A stretch of DNA of 64,000 bases from the NCBI RefSeq assembly GCF_001661595.2, contig NZ_LYPF02000007.1, positions 1 to 64,000 of the forward strand, read 5' to 3'. Below are positions 38,757 through 48,735 of this stretch, one piece after another (the stretch's first letter is position 1; each line of letters opens with the position of its first letter). Below the pieces are notes generated by a model. It did no database searches, was not told the DNA's origin, and saw only the letters and a list, made by a program, of their open reading frames with translations. Made by a program: the position numbers and the translations under genes. This DNA comes from Crocinitomix algicola. Its GTDB lineage: Bacteria > Bacteroidota > Bacteroidia > Flavobacteriales_D > Crocinitomicaceae.

Positions 38757-41402
38757 TTACCGTATCACAACCCTCTTAACTTGAATTATATCATTAAAAT
38801 ACATCTTAACTAGGTAAACTCCCGGTTGTAGATTTAAATCAATCGAAATAACTGCTTGCGTACTTTTATTTTGATATACAGTTTGACCTAATTCATTAAC
38901 AATTTCATATTGGAATTGAGTCGGTTTTAATGAAGAAGGAAGTTCAATTAGAAATGCTCCATTAGTGGGGTTAGGGTAAATTTTGAATGTATTGAGTTCG
39001 TTTTTTTCGGTCGACAGTCCTTCTACGATTACGCATTCAGAAGTGTCCTGGCATGCGCCATCTGTTATAATTACTGCAAAATTACCGTTATAAGGAGCCT
39101 TCATACTTCTTTCAGTTTGTTCAATTAACCATTCGTCAGTATTGCAATCTATCCATTGGAAGGTAGTGGATAATATAGCTGGATCTCCTGCTGTTAAGTG
39201 ATCAAAATCTTGATTGATATCTGTGTTTATAGCTGGCAGGATGTATAAATCAGTAATGATGATACTATCGCACGCCGTGTAAGAAACCAATGTATCATAA
39301 AAAATTCCAGTATTCGTGTAAAAGTTTTCACCTACTTCAACACCTTCTCCATAACAAAGAATGAAGTTTTGGGTGCGTAGGTTTTGTGCTTCAATAGTTA
39401 AGTTTGTGATAACAGTGCTATCACATCCTTCAGGTGTTGAGAGGTAATTTGTATAGGTTCCTGATACGGTGTAAATAGAATCATCGACACTAAAACTTTC
39501 ACCATAACACCTATAAATATCTTGAGAATAAACGATTGGAGGTGTGACCGTGAGCTCTGTAATTACAATACTATCGCAGCCAGTTGCCGCAACTAATGAG
39601 TCAATATAGACTCCAGTTTCGTTGTAACTTTCATCTCCAACTTCAAATGAAACACCCGAACAAATTGTCGGATATTGATTAAAGTATATAGGTTCTATAA
39701 TCGTTAATTCTGTTATAATAATGCTGTCGCAACCTGTAGTTAACGCAGTGAGTGTATCATAATACGTTCCGTTTTCGTCGTAAACACTCAAACCTGTTTC
39801 AAAAGTATCGCCCGCACAAATCGAAGGTGTTTGTGAAAAATAAATGGGCTCTGTAACAGTTAGGTTTGTGATAATTATACTATCGCAAGCATTGACCGTT
39901 TTTAGAGAATCAGTGTATGTACCTGTTTCGTTATAACTATTACCGGCAACATTGTAAAATTCATCGTAACAAATTGTGATGTCGTTTTCTTGTGTATAAG
40001 GTTCACAGACTAGTGAACTGTAGATATAAGCGGCACCGGCATCTTCAATTGCATCCTCACCATTTTCATTCAAGTCTTGTTGCCAAGCTCCTACAATAAC
40101 AGAGTGACCTGAAACGCCAACAGACCATCCAAAATAATCTTCAGCCTGTCTATCTCCCGCATCTATTTTTTGGATTTCAATCCAATCGCCATCTTCATCT
40201 TTTTCGAAGATATAAGCTCCTCCTGCATTGAATAATTCTGGATCAGCTAGTTCGGCAGCTAAATCTTCTTGCTCTGCACCAATAACTAAATAATTGTTTT
40301 CAATTGAAACGGATTGACCAAAATGGTCTCCAGTTGTTCGATCACTGGCGTCTAATTTTTGTTGTTGAATCCAATCACCATCTGCATCACGCTCAAAAAT
40401 ATAAGCGCCACCTGCGTTCATTAAGGAGGCTCCTTCAAATTCACTTTCATCCTCAGTAGGGACACCTATTACAGCTATATTCGAATCAAGATCTACAGCC
40501 CAACCAAAGCGATCCCACGCTGTTTGTATGTTGGCTTGTATTTTTTGAACTTCACTCCAGGTCCCATCACTACGTTCAAATATGTATGCCGCACCTTGAT
40601 TCCAACGAAAACCAGTTCCAACACCTCCCAAACCATAATCATGCATGTGTGAGCCTGCTATTAAATAATCTCCCCAGATGGCAACCGAACCACCAAATAA
40701 ATCGGATAAATCTTCCTCATCTGGCCGACCATTTGGATAATGATGATCGTCGCTTCGATGTGAAGCCACAATCTTTTGTGTTTCAATCCAATCACCATCA
40801 CTATTCTTGTCAAAAATATAAACGGAACCTGCATGATATTCATACGCTCCTCCGCTAACATTGTGTCCCTCGTGATGCGCCCCAACAACAATGGTTGAGT
40901 CGTAAATGTCTACCGACCAACCAAATTCATCATCTTCTTGTCTATCACTGGCCACAATTTTCGCTTCTTCCTCCCATGAACCTACTTCATTACGTTTGAA
41001 GATATACACCGAACCTGCTGAAGCGAGGTAATTGTCATCATCGATGTCATGATCTTCCGCATACGCACCAATAACGGCATATTCGCCGAATAATGCTACT
41101 GACCAGCCAAATCGATCGTAATCATCTTGGTCAGAATTAGAAATTTTTTGCACAAACTCCCAATTGTCATAACCTGTTTTTTCAAAAATATAAGCGGATC
41201 CCATATTGGGGTTGCTACCACCAAAATCGTCTCCATAAGCACCTACAATTGCATAGTTTTCCGAGATGTCAACGGAATAGCCTAAACGGTCTTCAGCTGC
41301 ACGATCAAAGGCTACTGTTTTAAAAACCTCCTCATAGGTTTGTCCAAAGGAGATAGATCCGAATACGCAGCTTAAAATAATATTTGCTATTCTAAAATTC
41401 AT
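38757..41402 (-). CDS. FG-GAP propeller / CDSI-repeat T9SS protein (copy 1)
   Basis: Exported 881-residue protein. Signal peptide MNFRIANIILSCVFGSISFGQ is followed by seven FG-GAP-type blades of about 60 residues, each with a pattern DRxxxDxFGWSVxxxxxxxxVGA...GxxYIF, enough for a full beta-propeller. Then five disulfide-like repeats with C.GE...VG...Y..TGTY.DTL....CDSIIIT.LT, an Ig-like domain, and a sorting domain (FKIYPNPTNGAF ... GVYLVKM ... KRVVIR). The ATG at 41402 was chosen over a TTG at 41411. A candidate -7 box lies upstream. Function unknown; surface adhesion is likely. See paralogues 41507-43783 and 43793-46111. Confidence 0.85.
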   Translation of the reverse strand: MNFRIANIILSCVFGSISFGQTYEEVFKTVAFDRAAEDRLGYSVDISENYAIVGAYGDDFGGSNPNMGSAYIFEKTGYDNWEFVQKISNSDQDDYDRFGWSVALFGEYAVIGAYAEDHDIDDDNYLASAGSVYIFKRNEVGSWEEEAKIVASDRQEDDEFGWSVDIYDSTIVVGAHHEGHNVSGGAYEYHAGSVYIFDKNSDGDWIETQKIVASHRSDDHHYPNGRPDEEDLSDLFGGSVAIWGDYLIAGSHMHDYGLGGVGTGFRWNQGAAYIFERSDGTWSEVQKIQANIQTAWDRFGWAVDLDSNIAVIGVPTEDESEFEGASLMNAGGAYIFERDADGDWIQQQKLDASDRTTGDHFGQSVSIENNYLVIGAEQEDLAAELADPELFNAGGAYIFEKDEDGDWIEIQKIDAGDRQAEDYFGWSVGVSGHSVIVGAWQQDLNENGEDAIEDAGAAYIYSSLVCEPYTQENDITICYDEFYNVAGNSYNETGTYTDSLKTVNACDSIIITNLTVTEPIYFSQTPSICAGDTFETGLSVYDENGTYYDTLTALTTGCDSIIITELTIIEPIYFNQYPTICSGVSFEVGDESYNETGVYIDSLVAATGCDSIVITELTVTPPIVYSQDIYRCYGESFSVDDSIYTVSGTYTNYLSTPEGCDSTVITNLTIEAQNLRTQNFILCYGEGVEVGENFYTNTGIFYDTLVSYTACDSIIITDLYILPAINTDINQDFDHLTAGDPAILSTTFQWIDCNTDEWLIEQTERSMKAPYNGNFAVIITDGACQDTSECVIVEGLSTEKNELNTFKIYPNPTNGAFLIELPSSLKPTQFQYEIVNELGQTVYQNKSTQAVISIDLNLQPGVYLVKMYFNDIIQVKRVVIR

Positions 41403-41450
41403 TTTACCCAATTCACTGATTTATATGTGGGAACATTTTTTTCAATTATG

Positions 41451-41458
41451 CAAAACTA
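41451..41458 (-). promoter_or_regulatory. Candidate -7 box for FG-GAP copy 1
   Basis: On the minus strand TAGTTTTG fits TAnnTTTG, about 49 bases before the ATG at 41402, in the 104-base gap between copies 2 and 1. A -33 TTG is present but closer than usual. Copy 1 may therefore have its own promoter. Confidence 0.4.
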
Positions 41459-41506
41459 AATAATCTTGCTGTCAATTTCTTATGGTGTTAATTAGTTAAG
41501 CATGAT

Positions 41507-43783
41507 TTATTTGGTGAGAATTATTTTTCTGGTTTCTGTGGATCCTTCAAGCTGCAAAAAATAGATTCCTTCACCAATACCTTCGAGGTTAAAACTACTT
41601 TGATTACTTGTAAATCTATCTGTTATTATTGTTTCACCCAACACGTTGTATATTCTATAGTTTAAGCCTTCTAATTTCGTTCCATTAATCATGAATACTC
41701 CTTGGCTCGGATTGGGGTATATTTTTATGTCTTCAATTGTGTTTTCGTTTTCAATACCTACCCCAATTATTAGTATACAACCAGTTGTATCGTGGCAATC
41801 GTCATTCGTAATTATTAAACTGTAATTACCATTTTCAGTTGCAGTAAAGGTATTTTCAGTAGCCCCGTCGATTATAGTTTCAGTATCACAATTATACCAT
41901 TGATAAGTCAATCCAACTGTTGGGGAGGTTATGGTTAATCCACTAACTGATAGACTCGTATTAATTTCATCTGCAACAGTTATTATCGATGTTATAACGC
42001 TGTCACATCCATTGATGGCTGTTAAGATATCAGTGTATGTTCCACTGGTCGTATAGGTATTTTCTCCAACTGTGATTGATTCACCATAGCATAAGCTGTG
42101 TGACATTTCAGAGCTTATTTCATCTCCTATTGTAAGGTGACTGACCACTGTGCTATCGCACCCGCTCTCACCGACTAAAATGGTGGTGTAAGTGCCACTT
42201 TCTGTATAAGTTGCATCACCAATTTCATAACTGGTTCCGAAACATATTTCCACATCTTCTTCATTGAAATATTCTTCAAGTACAGTAAGTTCTGTAGTAA
42301 CAATACTATCGCAGCCTAATGCATTTGTAAGTGTGTTTGTATATGTTCCTGAGGATGAATAGACACTGTCTCCAATTTCATAGGATGTATCAAAGCAAAT
42401 TGTTATACTTTGTTCATGCGTTACAGTTAAGCAACCGTCTCCAGGGTCATCAGGATCATTCGTATAAAAATATGCTGCACCTGCATCTTCAAGATAATCT
42501 CCACCTCCAGGTATTTCGTCTTGCTGAAAAGCTCCGGCAATTATTGTGTTACCGTGAATAGCAACGCATATCCCTAATTCATCTTCAGCATGTCTATCCG
42601 AAGCATCAAGCTTTTTTATTTCAAGGAATGATTCATCTTCTTGTCTTTCAAATAAGTAAAGTGAACCTGCGTCTGGTTGCACATCTTCATCAAATTCATC
42701 GTGGTCATCACTGTGTGTACCAACAACGACAAAGTCTTCAAATATAGAAACACTACTGCCAAAATGATCACCTGCATGGCGGTCACCAGGTGTTATTTTT
42801 TGATGAAGAATCCAAAATTCAGGCGCAACTCTTTTATAGATTATAGCTGCTCCTGCATTTGTAAGTTCGGCCTCTCCATCAGCGTCTAAATCTTCGGTTT
42901 GGGCACCAATTACAATGGTTGTAGAATCAATTGCTACACTAATACCTGCCCGATCAATAAAGTTTATACCAGGATAGGTAAGGTTAGAAGCATGCGACCA
43001 AAATCCTCCAGATCGTTCAAAAACATAAGCTTTCGTCGCAAATGGAGCTCCAACGACAAGATAATCATTCCAAATGCCCAAAGAATACCCAAAGCGATCA
43101 TTCCAGTCTTCATGCCCTTCTTCATAAACTGTTCCTTCAGACCGGTCAGGTGCTACTATTTTTTGGCTTTGACTCCAAACCCCATCAATAGCTCTGTCGA
43201 ATATATAAACTGAACCTGCATGATAGAGTGGGTCACCACCCAATTCATCTTTATCATCAATATGCGCTCCAACCACAATGGTATTTCCATGAATTTCAAC
43301 AGCAAATCCAAATTCATCACCAGCAGCTCGATCGGCAGCAACAATTTTCTGAATTTCAGTATAAAGGCCATCATCGCCTCGTTCAAAAATATATGCTGAT
43401 CCCGCTTTAGACATTGTGTTTTCACCGATTTCATCGTCGTCTTCACCATAAGCACCAACAACAATATAGTCGCCATCTATCGCTACGGACCAACCAAATC
43501 GGTCATAATCTTCTTGGTCGGAGTTGATGAGTTTTTGAATTTGAATCCATTCACCTCCTGTTTTTTCATAAACATAAACGGAGCCCATGTTTGGGTCTAA
43601 ATCTCCAAAATCATCGCCATAGGCACCGACAACAGCTACATCTTCATGAATATCGACGGCCCAACCGAATCTATCTACTGCTCCTCGATCTGCAGCGACA
43701 ACTTTCATTAATTCATCAAATACTTGAGAAAATAGCCCAATATTGAAAGAAAAACTAAAAATGAGTAAGACGAAATGCTTCAT
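41507..43783 (-). CDS. FG-GAP propeller / CDSI-repeat T9SS protein (copy 2)
   Basis: A 758-residue paralogue of copy 1. Signal peptide MKHFVLLIFSFSFNIGLFSQ, seven propeller blades (for example AADRGAVDRFGWAVDI and NSDQEDYDRFGWSVAI), then three C...CDSI repeats (ICFDTSYEIGDSVYSSSGTY, ICFGTSYEIGDATYTESGTY, LCYGESITVGENTYTTSGTY), an Ig-like domain (LTYQWYNCDTETIIDGATEN) and a sorting domain (DIKIYPNPSQGVF ... GIYFLQLEG ... RKIILTK). Blade 4 has a longer insertion, as in copies 1 and 3. It starts 9 bases after copy 3 ends. Confidence 0.87.
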   Translation of the reverse strand: MKHFVLLIFSFSFNIGLFSQVFDELMKVVAADRGAVDRFGWAVDIHEDVAVVGAYGDDFGDLDPNMGSVYVYEKTGGEWIQIQKLINSDQEDYDRFGWSVAIDGDYIVVGAYGEDDDEIGENTMSKAGSAYIFERGDDGLYTEIQKIVAADRAAGDEFGFAVEIHGNTIVVGAHIDDKDELGGDPLYHAGSVYIFDRAIDGVWSQSQKIVAPDRSEGTVYEEGHEDWNDRFGYSLGIWNDYLVVGAPFATKAYVFERSGGFWSHASNLTYPGINFIDRAGISVAIDSTTIVIGAQTEDLDADGEAELTNAGAAIIYKRVAPEFWILHQKITPGDRHAGDHFGSSVSIFEDFVVVGTHSDDHDEFDEDVQPDAGSLYLFERQEDESFLEIKKLDASDRHAEDELGICVAIHGNTIIAGAFQQDEIPGGGDYLEDAGAAYFYTNDPDDPGDGCLTVTHEQSITICFDTSYEIGDSVYSSSGTYTNTLTNALGCDSIVTTELTVLEEYFNEEDVEICFGTSYEIGDATYTESGTYTTILVGESGCDSTVVSHLTIGDEISSEMSHSLCYGESITVGENTYTTSGTYTDILTAINGCDSVITSIITVADEINTSLSVSGLTITSPTVGLTYQWYNCDTETIIDGATENTFTATENGNYSLIITNDDCHDTTGCILIIGVGIENENTIEDIKIYPNPSQGVFMINGTKLEGLNYRIYNVLGETIITDRFTSNQSSFNLEGIGEGIYFLQLEGSTETRKIILTK

Positions 43784-43792
43784 AAGAATAGT

Positions 43793-46111
43793 TTAAAAAG
43801 ATTCAATTAAAATTTGTTTGATTACGATGTGTTCACTGTTTGTTGTACCTATTAAAACGTATAAGCCAGGCGCAAGGTTGTTGAAATTTACAGAATATGG
43901 GAGTTTTTTTATTTCTATTTTCTCAATAATTTCTCCCAAAGGATTAATCAGTTGCCAGTACGATTTGAAGAGTTCATCTTGAGGTCCATCAATCCAAAAG
44001 CTTCCATTATTTGGATTAGGATAACATGTTATCTTTGAAGAGATATTGTCGTTAATATCAAGTTGATCGACGTAGAGACATGCGGACGTATCCGTGCAGA
44101 ATTCTTCGGTTACAATGACAGCATATTTACCAGTTGTAGGAGCCCAGTATTCCCTTGTCGTTGCTCCTTCAATAATTTCAAAAGGATCACATTTTGCCCA
44201 TTGATAAGTGGCACTTTCACTACCCGCAGTCAAGACGTTTAGCGTTTGCGAAAGAGAATTGTCTACGGGTAATTGAACGTTTAAAATTGTCGTGATAATA
44301 CTGTCGCAAAGATCATGAGAAGTTAATACATCGATGTAAGTGCCAGGCTCGGTATAGGTTGATGCCCCAATCTTGAAACTTTCGCCCCAACAGATGGTGA
44401 TTTCTTGAGTTACTGTATTTTCTGGCTTGATGGTTAAGTTGGTGTAAACGATACTGTCACAACCACTGAATGTTGATACTGTGTCGATATATTCACCAGT
44501 TTCACTGTGTGATGTTCCTGCAATGTCATATGCATAACCGTAACAGAGTTCAACTGTTTGCGAATATGTTGGTGCAGGCATTACTGTCAGGTTCGTTGTG
44601 ATGATGCTATCACATCCTGATTCATTTAAAAGAATGTCTTCATATTCTCCTGTTTCGCTATAAGTATTTGGACCTACTGAAACTGTTTGACCGGCGCAGA
44701 GTGTTATTGTTTGACTGCTTGAAGATGGTGTGCAATAGGTTCTTGAATAAAAATAGGCTGATCCAGATTCACTTTCATAATTGTCACCTTCCAGATCATA
44801 GCTGTGTTGATAGGCGCCCATTAATATTGCATCTCCATAGACTGACACTGTACCGCCCAGTAAATCAAAAGCTTGGCGGTCTGAAGCGTCTATTTTTTGA
44901 TTTTCAATCCAAGTTGAGGTTTCTTCGTCATATATAAAAACATATCCAGCACCTGCGTCAGTTAGTGACTCTTCATCGTTCTCGTTAGTGCTGCATTCTA
45001 TAGCTCCAACAATTATAGTTGAATCGGCAATGTCAACTGACCATCCAAATCGGTCACCTACACTTCTGTCAGAAGCAACAATTTTTTGACTTTCAATCCA
45101 TTCACCGTCTGGATTTCGCGCAAAGATATAACATGATCCCGCATTGTTCATTGTGTTTGCATCAGAGGCATCTTCGTCTTCTGAATACGCAGCGACAATC
45201 GCAAATTCTTCGGATATGGCAACATCATATCCAAATTGATCTTCTTCAGCGCGGTCAGCATTCACTAAAATTGCTGTTTCTACCCATGTTGGACCAATCT
45301 TTTCAAAAATATAAGCTTTGCCCGCTTGTGATATCGGGTCGCCTCCTTCAGCATTTAAATCTTGTTGATATGCCCCTACAATGAGATAATTGTTGTACAC
45401 ATGTACGGATCCTCCGAAATGATCGGAATTATCACCCATTGAGCCGTCAGGAGATGTGATATCGGGTGCACGGTCTGATCCTACTATTTTTTGGGATTGA
45501 AGCCATTCACCCTCTTCATCTCGTTCAAATATATAGGCTGCGCCCGCATGGTGAATATAATTGTCTCCAACTTCATCTCGACTCTGTGTTAGTGCTCCAA
45601 CGATAATTGTTTCATTGTGAATGGCAACATCCCATCCAAACTGATCATTTTCTTCACGGTCCGAGGCCACAATTTTTTGGACTTGATTCCAAACACCATC
45701 TTCCCCTTTTTCATAAATATAGGCGGATCCTGCCCTGGATAGCTCATTATCGCCGTTTTCATCATGATCTTCAGCGTATGCTCCAACAACAATGAAATTT
45801 TCATGAACGGCTACTGAATTTCCAAATCGATCATATAAGTCATAATCTTCAGGAGTTAATTTTTGAGTAAAAGACCAGTCACTAACGCCCACCTTTTCAT
45901 ACACGTAAACTGCGCCAGTATTTGGTTCTGGTGGAGTGATATCATCAGTATATGCTCCAATTACGGCAACATTATTATCTAATGAAACGGCATATCCAAA
46001 ACGGTCTCCTTCATCTCTGTCAAATCCAACTGCCTTAACCACTTCCGAAAATAATTGACTATTGGAAGTAAAGGAAATGCCTACTAATATGATAAGAAAA
46101 TAAAGCTTCAT
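43793..46111 (-). CDS. FG-GAP propeller / CDSI-repeat T9SS protein (copy 3)
   Basis: A 772-residue paralogue. Signal peptide MKLYFLIILVGISFTSNSQ, seven blades (GFDRDEGDRFGYAVSL first), three C...CDSI repeats (LCAGQTVSVGPNTYSETGEY, LCYGYAYDIAGTSHSETGEY, ICWGESFKIGASTYTEPGTY), the domain YQWAKCDPFEIIEGATTREY, and a sorting domain whose beginning is ITCYPNPNNGSFWI. It starts 8 bases after the CotH-family gene, so it belongs to the kelch-GGGPS-CotH operon. Confidence 0.87.
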   Translation of the reverse strand: MKLYFLIILVGISFTSNSQLFSEVVKAVGFDRDEGDRFGYAVSLDNNVAVIGAYTDDITPPEPNTGAVYVYEKVGVSDWSFTQKLTPEDYDLYDRFGNSVAVHENFIVVGAYAEDHDENGDNELSRAGSAYIYEKGEDGVWNQVQKIVASDREENDQFGWDVAIHNETIIVGALTQSRDEVGDNYIHHAGAAYIFERDEEGEWLQSQKIVGSDRAPDITSPDGSMGDNSDHFGGSVHVYNNYLIVGAYQQDLNAEGGDPISQAGKAYIFEKIGPTWVETAILVNADRAEEDQFGYDVAISEEFAIVAAYSEDEDASDANTMNNAGSCYIFARNPDGEWIESQKIVASDRSVGDRFGWSVDIADSTIIVGAIECSTNENDEESLTDAGAGYVFIYDEETSTWIENQKIDASDRQAFDLLGGTVSVYGDAILMGAYQHSYDLEGDNYESESGSAYFYSRTYCTPSSSSQTITLCAGQTVSVGPNTYSETGEYEDILLNESGCDSIITTNLTVMPAPTYSQTVELCYGYAYDIAGTSHSETGEYIDTVSTFSGCDSIVYTNLTIKPENTVTQEITICWGESFKIGASTYTEPGTYIDVLTSHDLCDSIITTILNVQLPVDNSLSQTLNVLTAGSESATYQWAKCDPFEIIEGATTREYWAPTTGKYAVIVTEEFCTDTSACLYVDQLDINDNISSKITCYPNPNNGSFWIDGPQDELFKSYWQLINPLGEIIEKIEIKKLPYSVNFNNLAPGLYVLIGTTNSEHIVIKQILIESF

Positions 46112-46119
46112 GTTTTGGG

Positions 46120-48735
46120 CTAGTTTTTAATGATTTTTATTTTTTCGTTTTCGGTTGTGGTTATAAAATAAATTCCTCTTTCCAAGGGACTGATGTCTAT
46201 GGATTGAGTCGAGTTGTACGCAGCAATCAATCTACCATTCAAATCAAAAAGTTGGAATGAAACAGGTTTGTTGAAGTTTACATATGAACTTGATGGGTTA
46301 GGATAGGCTTTTAAATCTGTAAGTATTACTATTTGTTCCTCTACACTCGAGTAGTTATTGTTTTGTAAAGGTGTTGGGTAAGTGAAATTGGCAAACGTTT
46401 CAGATCCATTAGGGTAACGGCCAAAAGAATTATCTGTAGGAGTTACCTTGTAAATTAGCTGATCCATTTCGACGCCATTGGGGTCACACAAGAATACAGT
46501 ATCTACGCCATTATTTAATTTAAAATTGACATGATTTGGTCCTTGGTATAAATCTTTATCATGCCAAAAAAGTTGATAACCATTCGCTGGTATGCTAAAA
46601 TCATTAGGTATAACCCACGATATTCCGTCTTTCTTAAGTGTTGATCCTGATAAATTAACGGTATAATTGTTAGGATTGTATAATTCCAACCAGTCATCGT
46701 ATTCTCCAAAATTATCTGTCAAATAAGTATCGTTCGAGAGCATTAATTCATTAATTCTAATAGGTTTGAAGGACGGGTCAGGTTCGAATAGAGCGGTGAA
46801 TGTGGTGTCTCCTGATGCTAACCAAAATAAAGTGTCGTTGGTAATTCCTGTACCAACCCATTCTACAAATCGGTAACCAGGTAGAGGAACAGCTATTAAG
46901 GGAGTCTCGACATCATCTATATAGTCTCCCGTCCAGGGGTATAACTCGGCACTTGTTCCAGGTAGGTTTTTGTTTATTAAAATGGAATTTACTTGAACCC
47001 TCCCCATCTCTATATCGTTCACACTGACTGTAAGCTTATTGGTGTCGGCGAACCCCCATCTTAGCATAAAATGTTCTCTTATTTTACGTTGTCGACGTGA
47101 CGCAAAAATGTGCAGTAAATCGAACAATTCATTCCAGCGGTCTATACTTGGTACTTCGTCATAACGCTCTTCAAGAGTATTTGCGAAGGCGGGATACCTC
47201 CATCGAACCGCATTTTCGTATATTTCAGGGGTGATCATGTTGTAAATTGAATCAATTTTGTCATGCATTACACTGCTCTTAAACCAAGAATTAGTTAAGT
47301 CACTCATTCGATTTATGAACATGAAACGAAACTTATCACTTTCTAATAAACCTCTGAAAAAGCGAGAGTAAGAAGAAAATACGCCTTCCTCAACTGTCGC
47401 AGCCGCTAGGGTGTTGACAGTATAATAGGCTTGGTCGCATGAACCGCCAAAAGCGCCGTCCAAATCATATAGTGCCCAGCGAAATTTGCCATCATGTCCT
47501 CTTCCTAAAGCTGGGTTATAATCTCCTGTTCTTTTCCAAATATTTACGTTGGAATACACCCAATCTTCATTACTTAAAAATATTTCGGCGCACATATAAT
47601 CAATGTAGTTAGCAATGTCTATACGATGATCAACGTACTTAAAATTATTAGGGTCGTTCATGTCATTGGCAATAATAAAATTTTCAAGATTTTTTAATTT
47701 CGCACTGTCAGCTGCATTGCCACCTCCTTGTAAGTCATATTCTTGATCTAATAAAGTAATGTCGTTGTCGTCAATTCCATATAGATTTTGGATGAAATAC
47801 TGATCTAATCTTTCTTTAATGGAATGAATTCCCCAATATTCACCGTTTATAAAAACAATTACATGCCTAAAGTGTTGTTTTTCAACGTTGAGTCCTTCCG
47901 TTAACATGTTGGCTAAATCATCTCTCGGAAAACAATCAGGTCGATGACCTCCGGCTTTTAATAATATACGTTTGAATTTTGCTTGGTCAGTATCTGTGAA
48001 AAATGGTATTTTGAAGTTTGTAAACTCACCCGTTTCAGCATAAACTCTAAATGTTTTTTTCGGAGCATGTCTACTTCCTCCTCCGTGTATTCTCGTTCGA
48101 CAATCTTGCGATAATGTTAATGTTCCGTCTTTTTCAAAAAATTCAAGACTCATTATTCGTTCCCAATCTCTACCTTTTTGCTCGTAGTTTCCATCGGGAT
48201 GGTTTCCGTACACATAAATGCCTTCTTCATCAGAAAAAATATCATCGTAATCCATGGCAATTGAGAGAATGGGAATACTGAAGCGATTTGTGCCTAATGG
48301 ATCTACCATGAAGGTTTTTGTCTGTGTTGGACTTGGGGCATACCCAGGTTTGAAAGCTTTGTATCGAAGAATATTGACCTTATAGCTATTGGCGAAGGGC
48401 GTTACCCATCCTCTGCTTGCAGCCCGACCTGCACTGTAGGTGCCGTATGGGTATGTCAAAGCTGGATTTGTAGGAATCGTTGTAAATATGTCGACTTCTT
48501 CAGTGCGCTCGCCAAGTAGAATGGGTCCACTATAAATATTGTCTGCTACAGTGGGCTCACTTCCGTCCAAAGTGTAAAAAATAGTTACTCCAGGTTCTGG
48601 ATGGTAGAGCTCTACTGAGATAGGATCAGTGTAAATTCCTGCTTCAGCATTTGTTATCGGAGGTGTGAGTACCTGACTGAATACTGGAACTATAATAAAG
48701 GCGGCGATATAGCTTAAAATCAATTTCATTTTCAT
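46120..48735 (-). CDS. CotH-kinase-family T9SS protein
   Basis: Secreted 871-residue protein. A signal peptide (MKMKLILSYIAAFIIVPVFS) is followed by a chitobiase-type C-terminal-like domain (ITIFYTLDGSEPT-like, residues ~20-75), the CotH kinase domain (RIHGGGSRHAPKKTFRV, HRPDCFPRDDLANML, YWGIHSIKERLDQYFI, ALYDLDGAFGG), an InlB/BIg-like segment, a lamin-tail domain (INELMLSNDTY ... DDWLELYNPN) and a sorting domain (LKAYPNPSSSYV ... GIYFITT). CotH kinases are known from spore coats, but the same fold is common in secreted Bacteroidota proteins; substrate unknown. Its ATG overlaps the GGGPS stop (ATGA). Confidence 0.88.
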   Translation of the reverse strand: MKMKLILSYIAAFIIVPVFSQVLTPPITNAEAGIYTDPISVELYHPEPGVTIFYTLDGSEPTVADNIYSGPILLGERTEEVDIFTTIPTNPALTYPYGTYSAGRAASRGWVTPFANSYKVNILRYKAFKPGYAPSPTQTKTFMVDPLGTNRFSIPILSIAMDYDDIFSDEEGIYVYGNHPDGNYEQKGRDWERIMSLEFFEKDGTLTLSQDCRTRIHGGGSRHAPKKTFRVYAETGEFTNFKIPFFTDTDQAKFKRILLKAGGHRPDCFPRDDLANMLTEGLNVEKQHFRHVIVFINGEYWGIHSIKERLDQYFIQNLYGIDDNDITLLDQEYDLQGGGNAADSAKLKNLENFIIANDMNDPNNFKYVDHRIDIANYIDYMCAEIFLSNEDWVYSNVNIWKRTGDYNPALGRGHDGKFRWALYDLDGAFGGSCDQAYYTVNTLAAATVEEGVFSSYSRFFRGLLESDKFRFMFINRMSDLTNSWFKSSVMHDKIDSIYNMITPEIYENAVRWRYPAFANTLEERYDEVPSIDRWNELFDLLHIFASRRQRKIREHFMLRWGFADTNKLTVSVNDIEMGRVQVNSILINKNLPGTSAELYPWTGDYIDDVETPLIAVPLPGYRFVEWVGTGITNDTLFWLASGDTTFTALFEPDPSFKPIRINELMLSNDTYLTDNFGEYDDWLELYNPNNYTVNLSGSTLKKDGISWVIPNDFSIPANGYQLFWHDKDLYQGPNHVNFKLNNGVDTVFLCDPNGVEMDQLIYKVTPTDNSFGRYPNGSETFANFTYPTPLQNNNYSSVEEQIVILTDLKAYPNPSSSYVNFNKPVSFQLFDLNGRLIAAYNSTQSIDISPLERGIYFITTTENEKIKIIKN

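Larger units (their letters stand above)
38757..46111 (-). repeat. Tandem triplication of an FG-GAP/CDSI surface gene
   Basis: Three head-to-tail homologous genes on one strand, each with the same order: signal peptide, seven blades, CDSI repeats (5, 3 and 3), Ig-like domain, sorting domain. Blade-by-blade similarity, including the long blade 4, shows whole-gene duplication. Variation in CDSI repeat number suggests repeat gain or loss. Confidence 0.8.

Noticed and set aside
38757-46111. CRISPR-like or direct-repeat array
   Set aside because: The repetition is in the encoded protein blades and CDSI modules, with diverged DNA and no identical spacers.
46120-48735. Sporulation function from the CotH name
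   Set aside because: The fold is frequent in secreted Bacteroidota proteins, and there is no other sporulation gene here.
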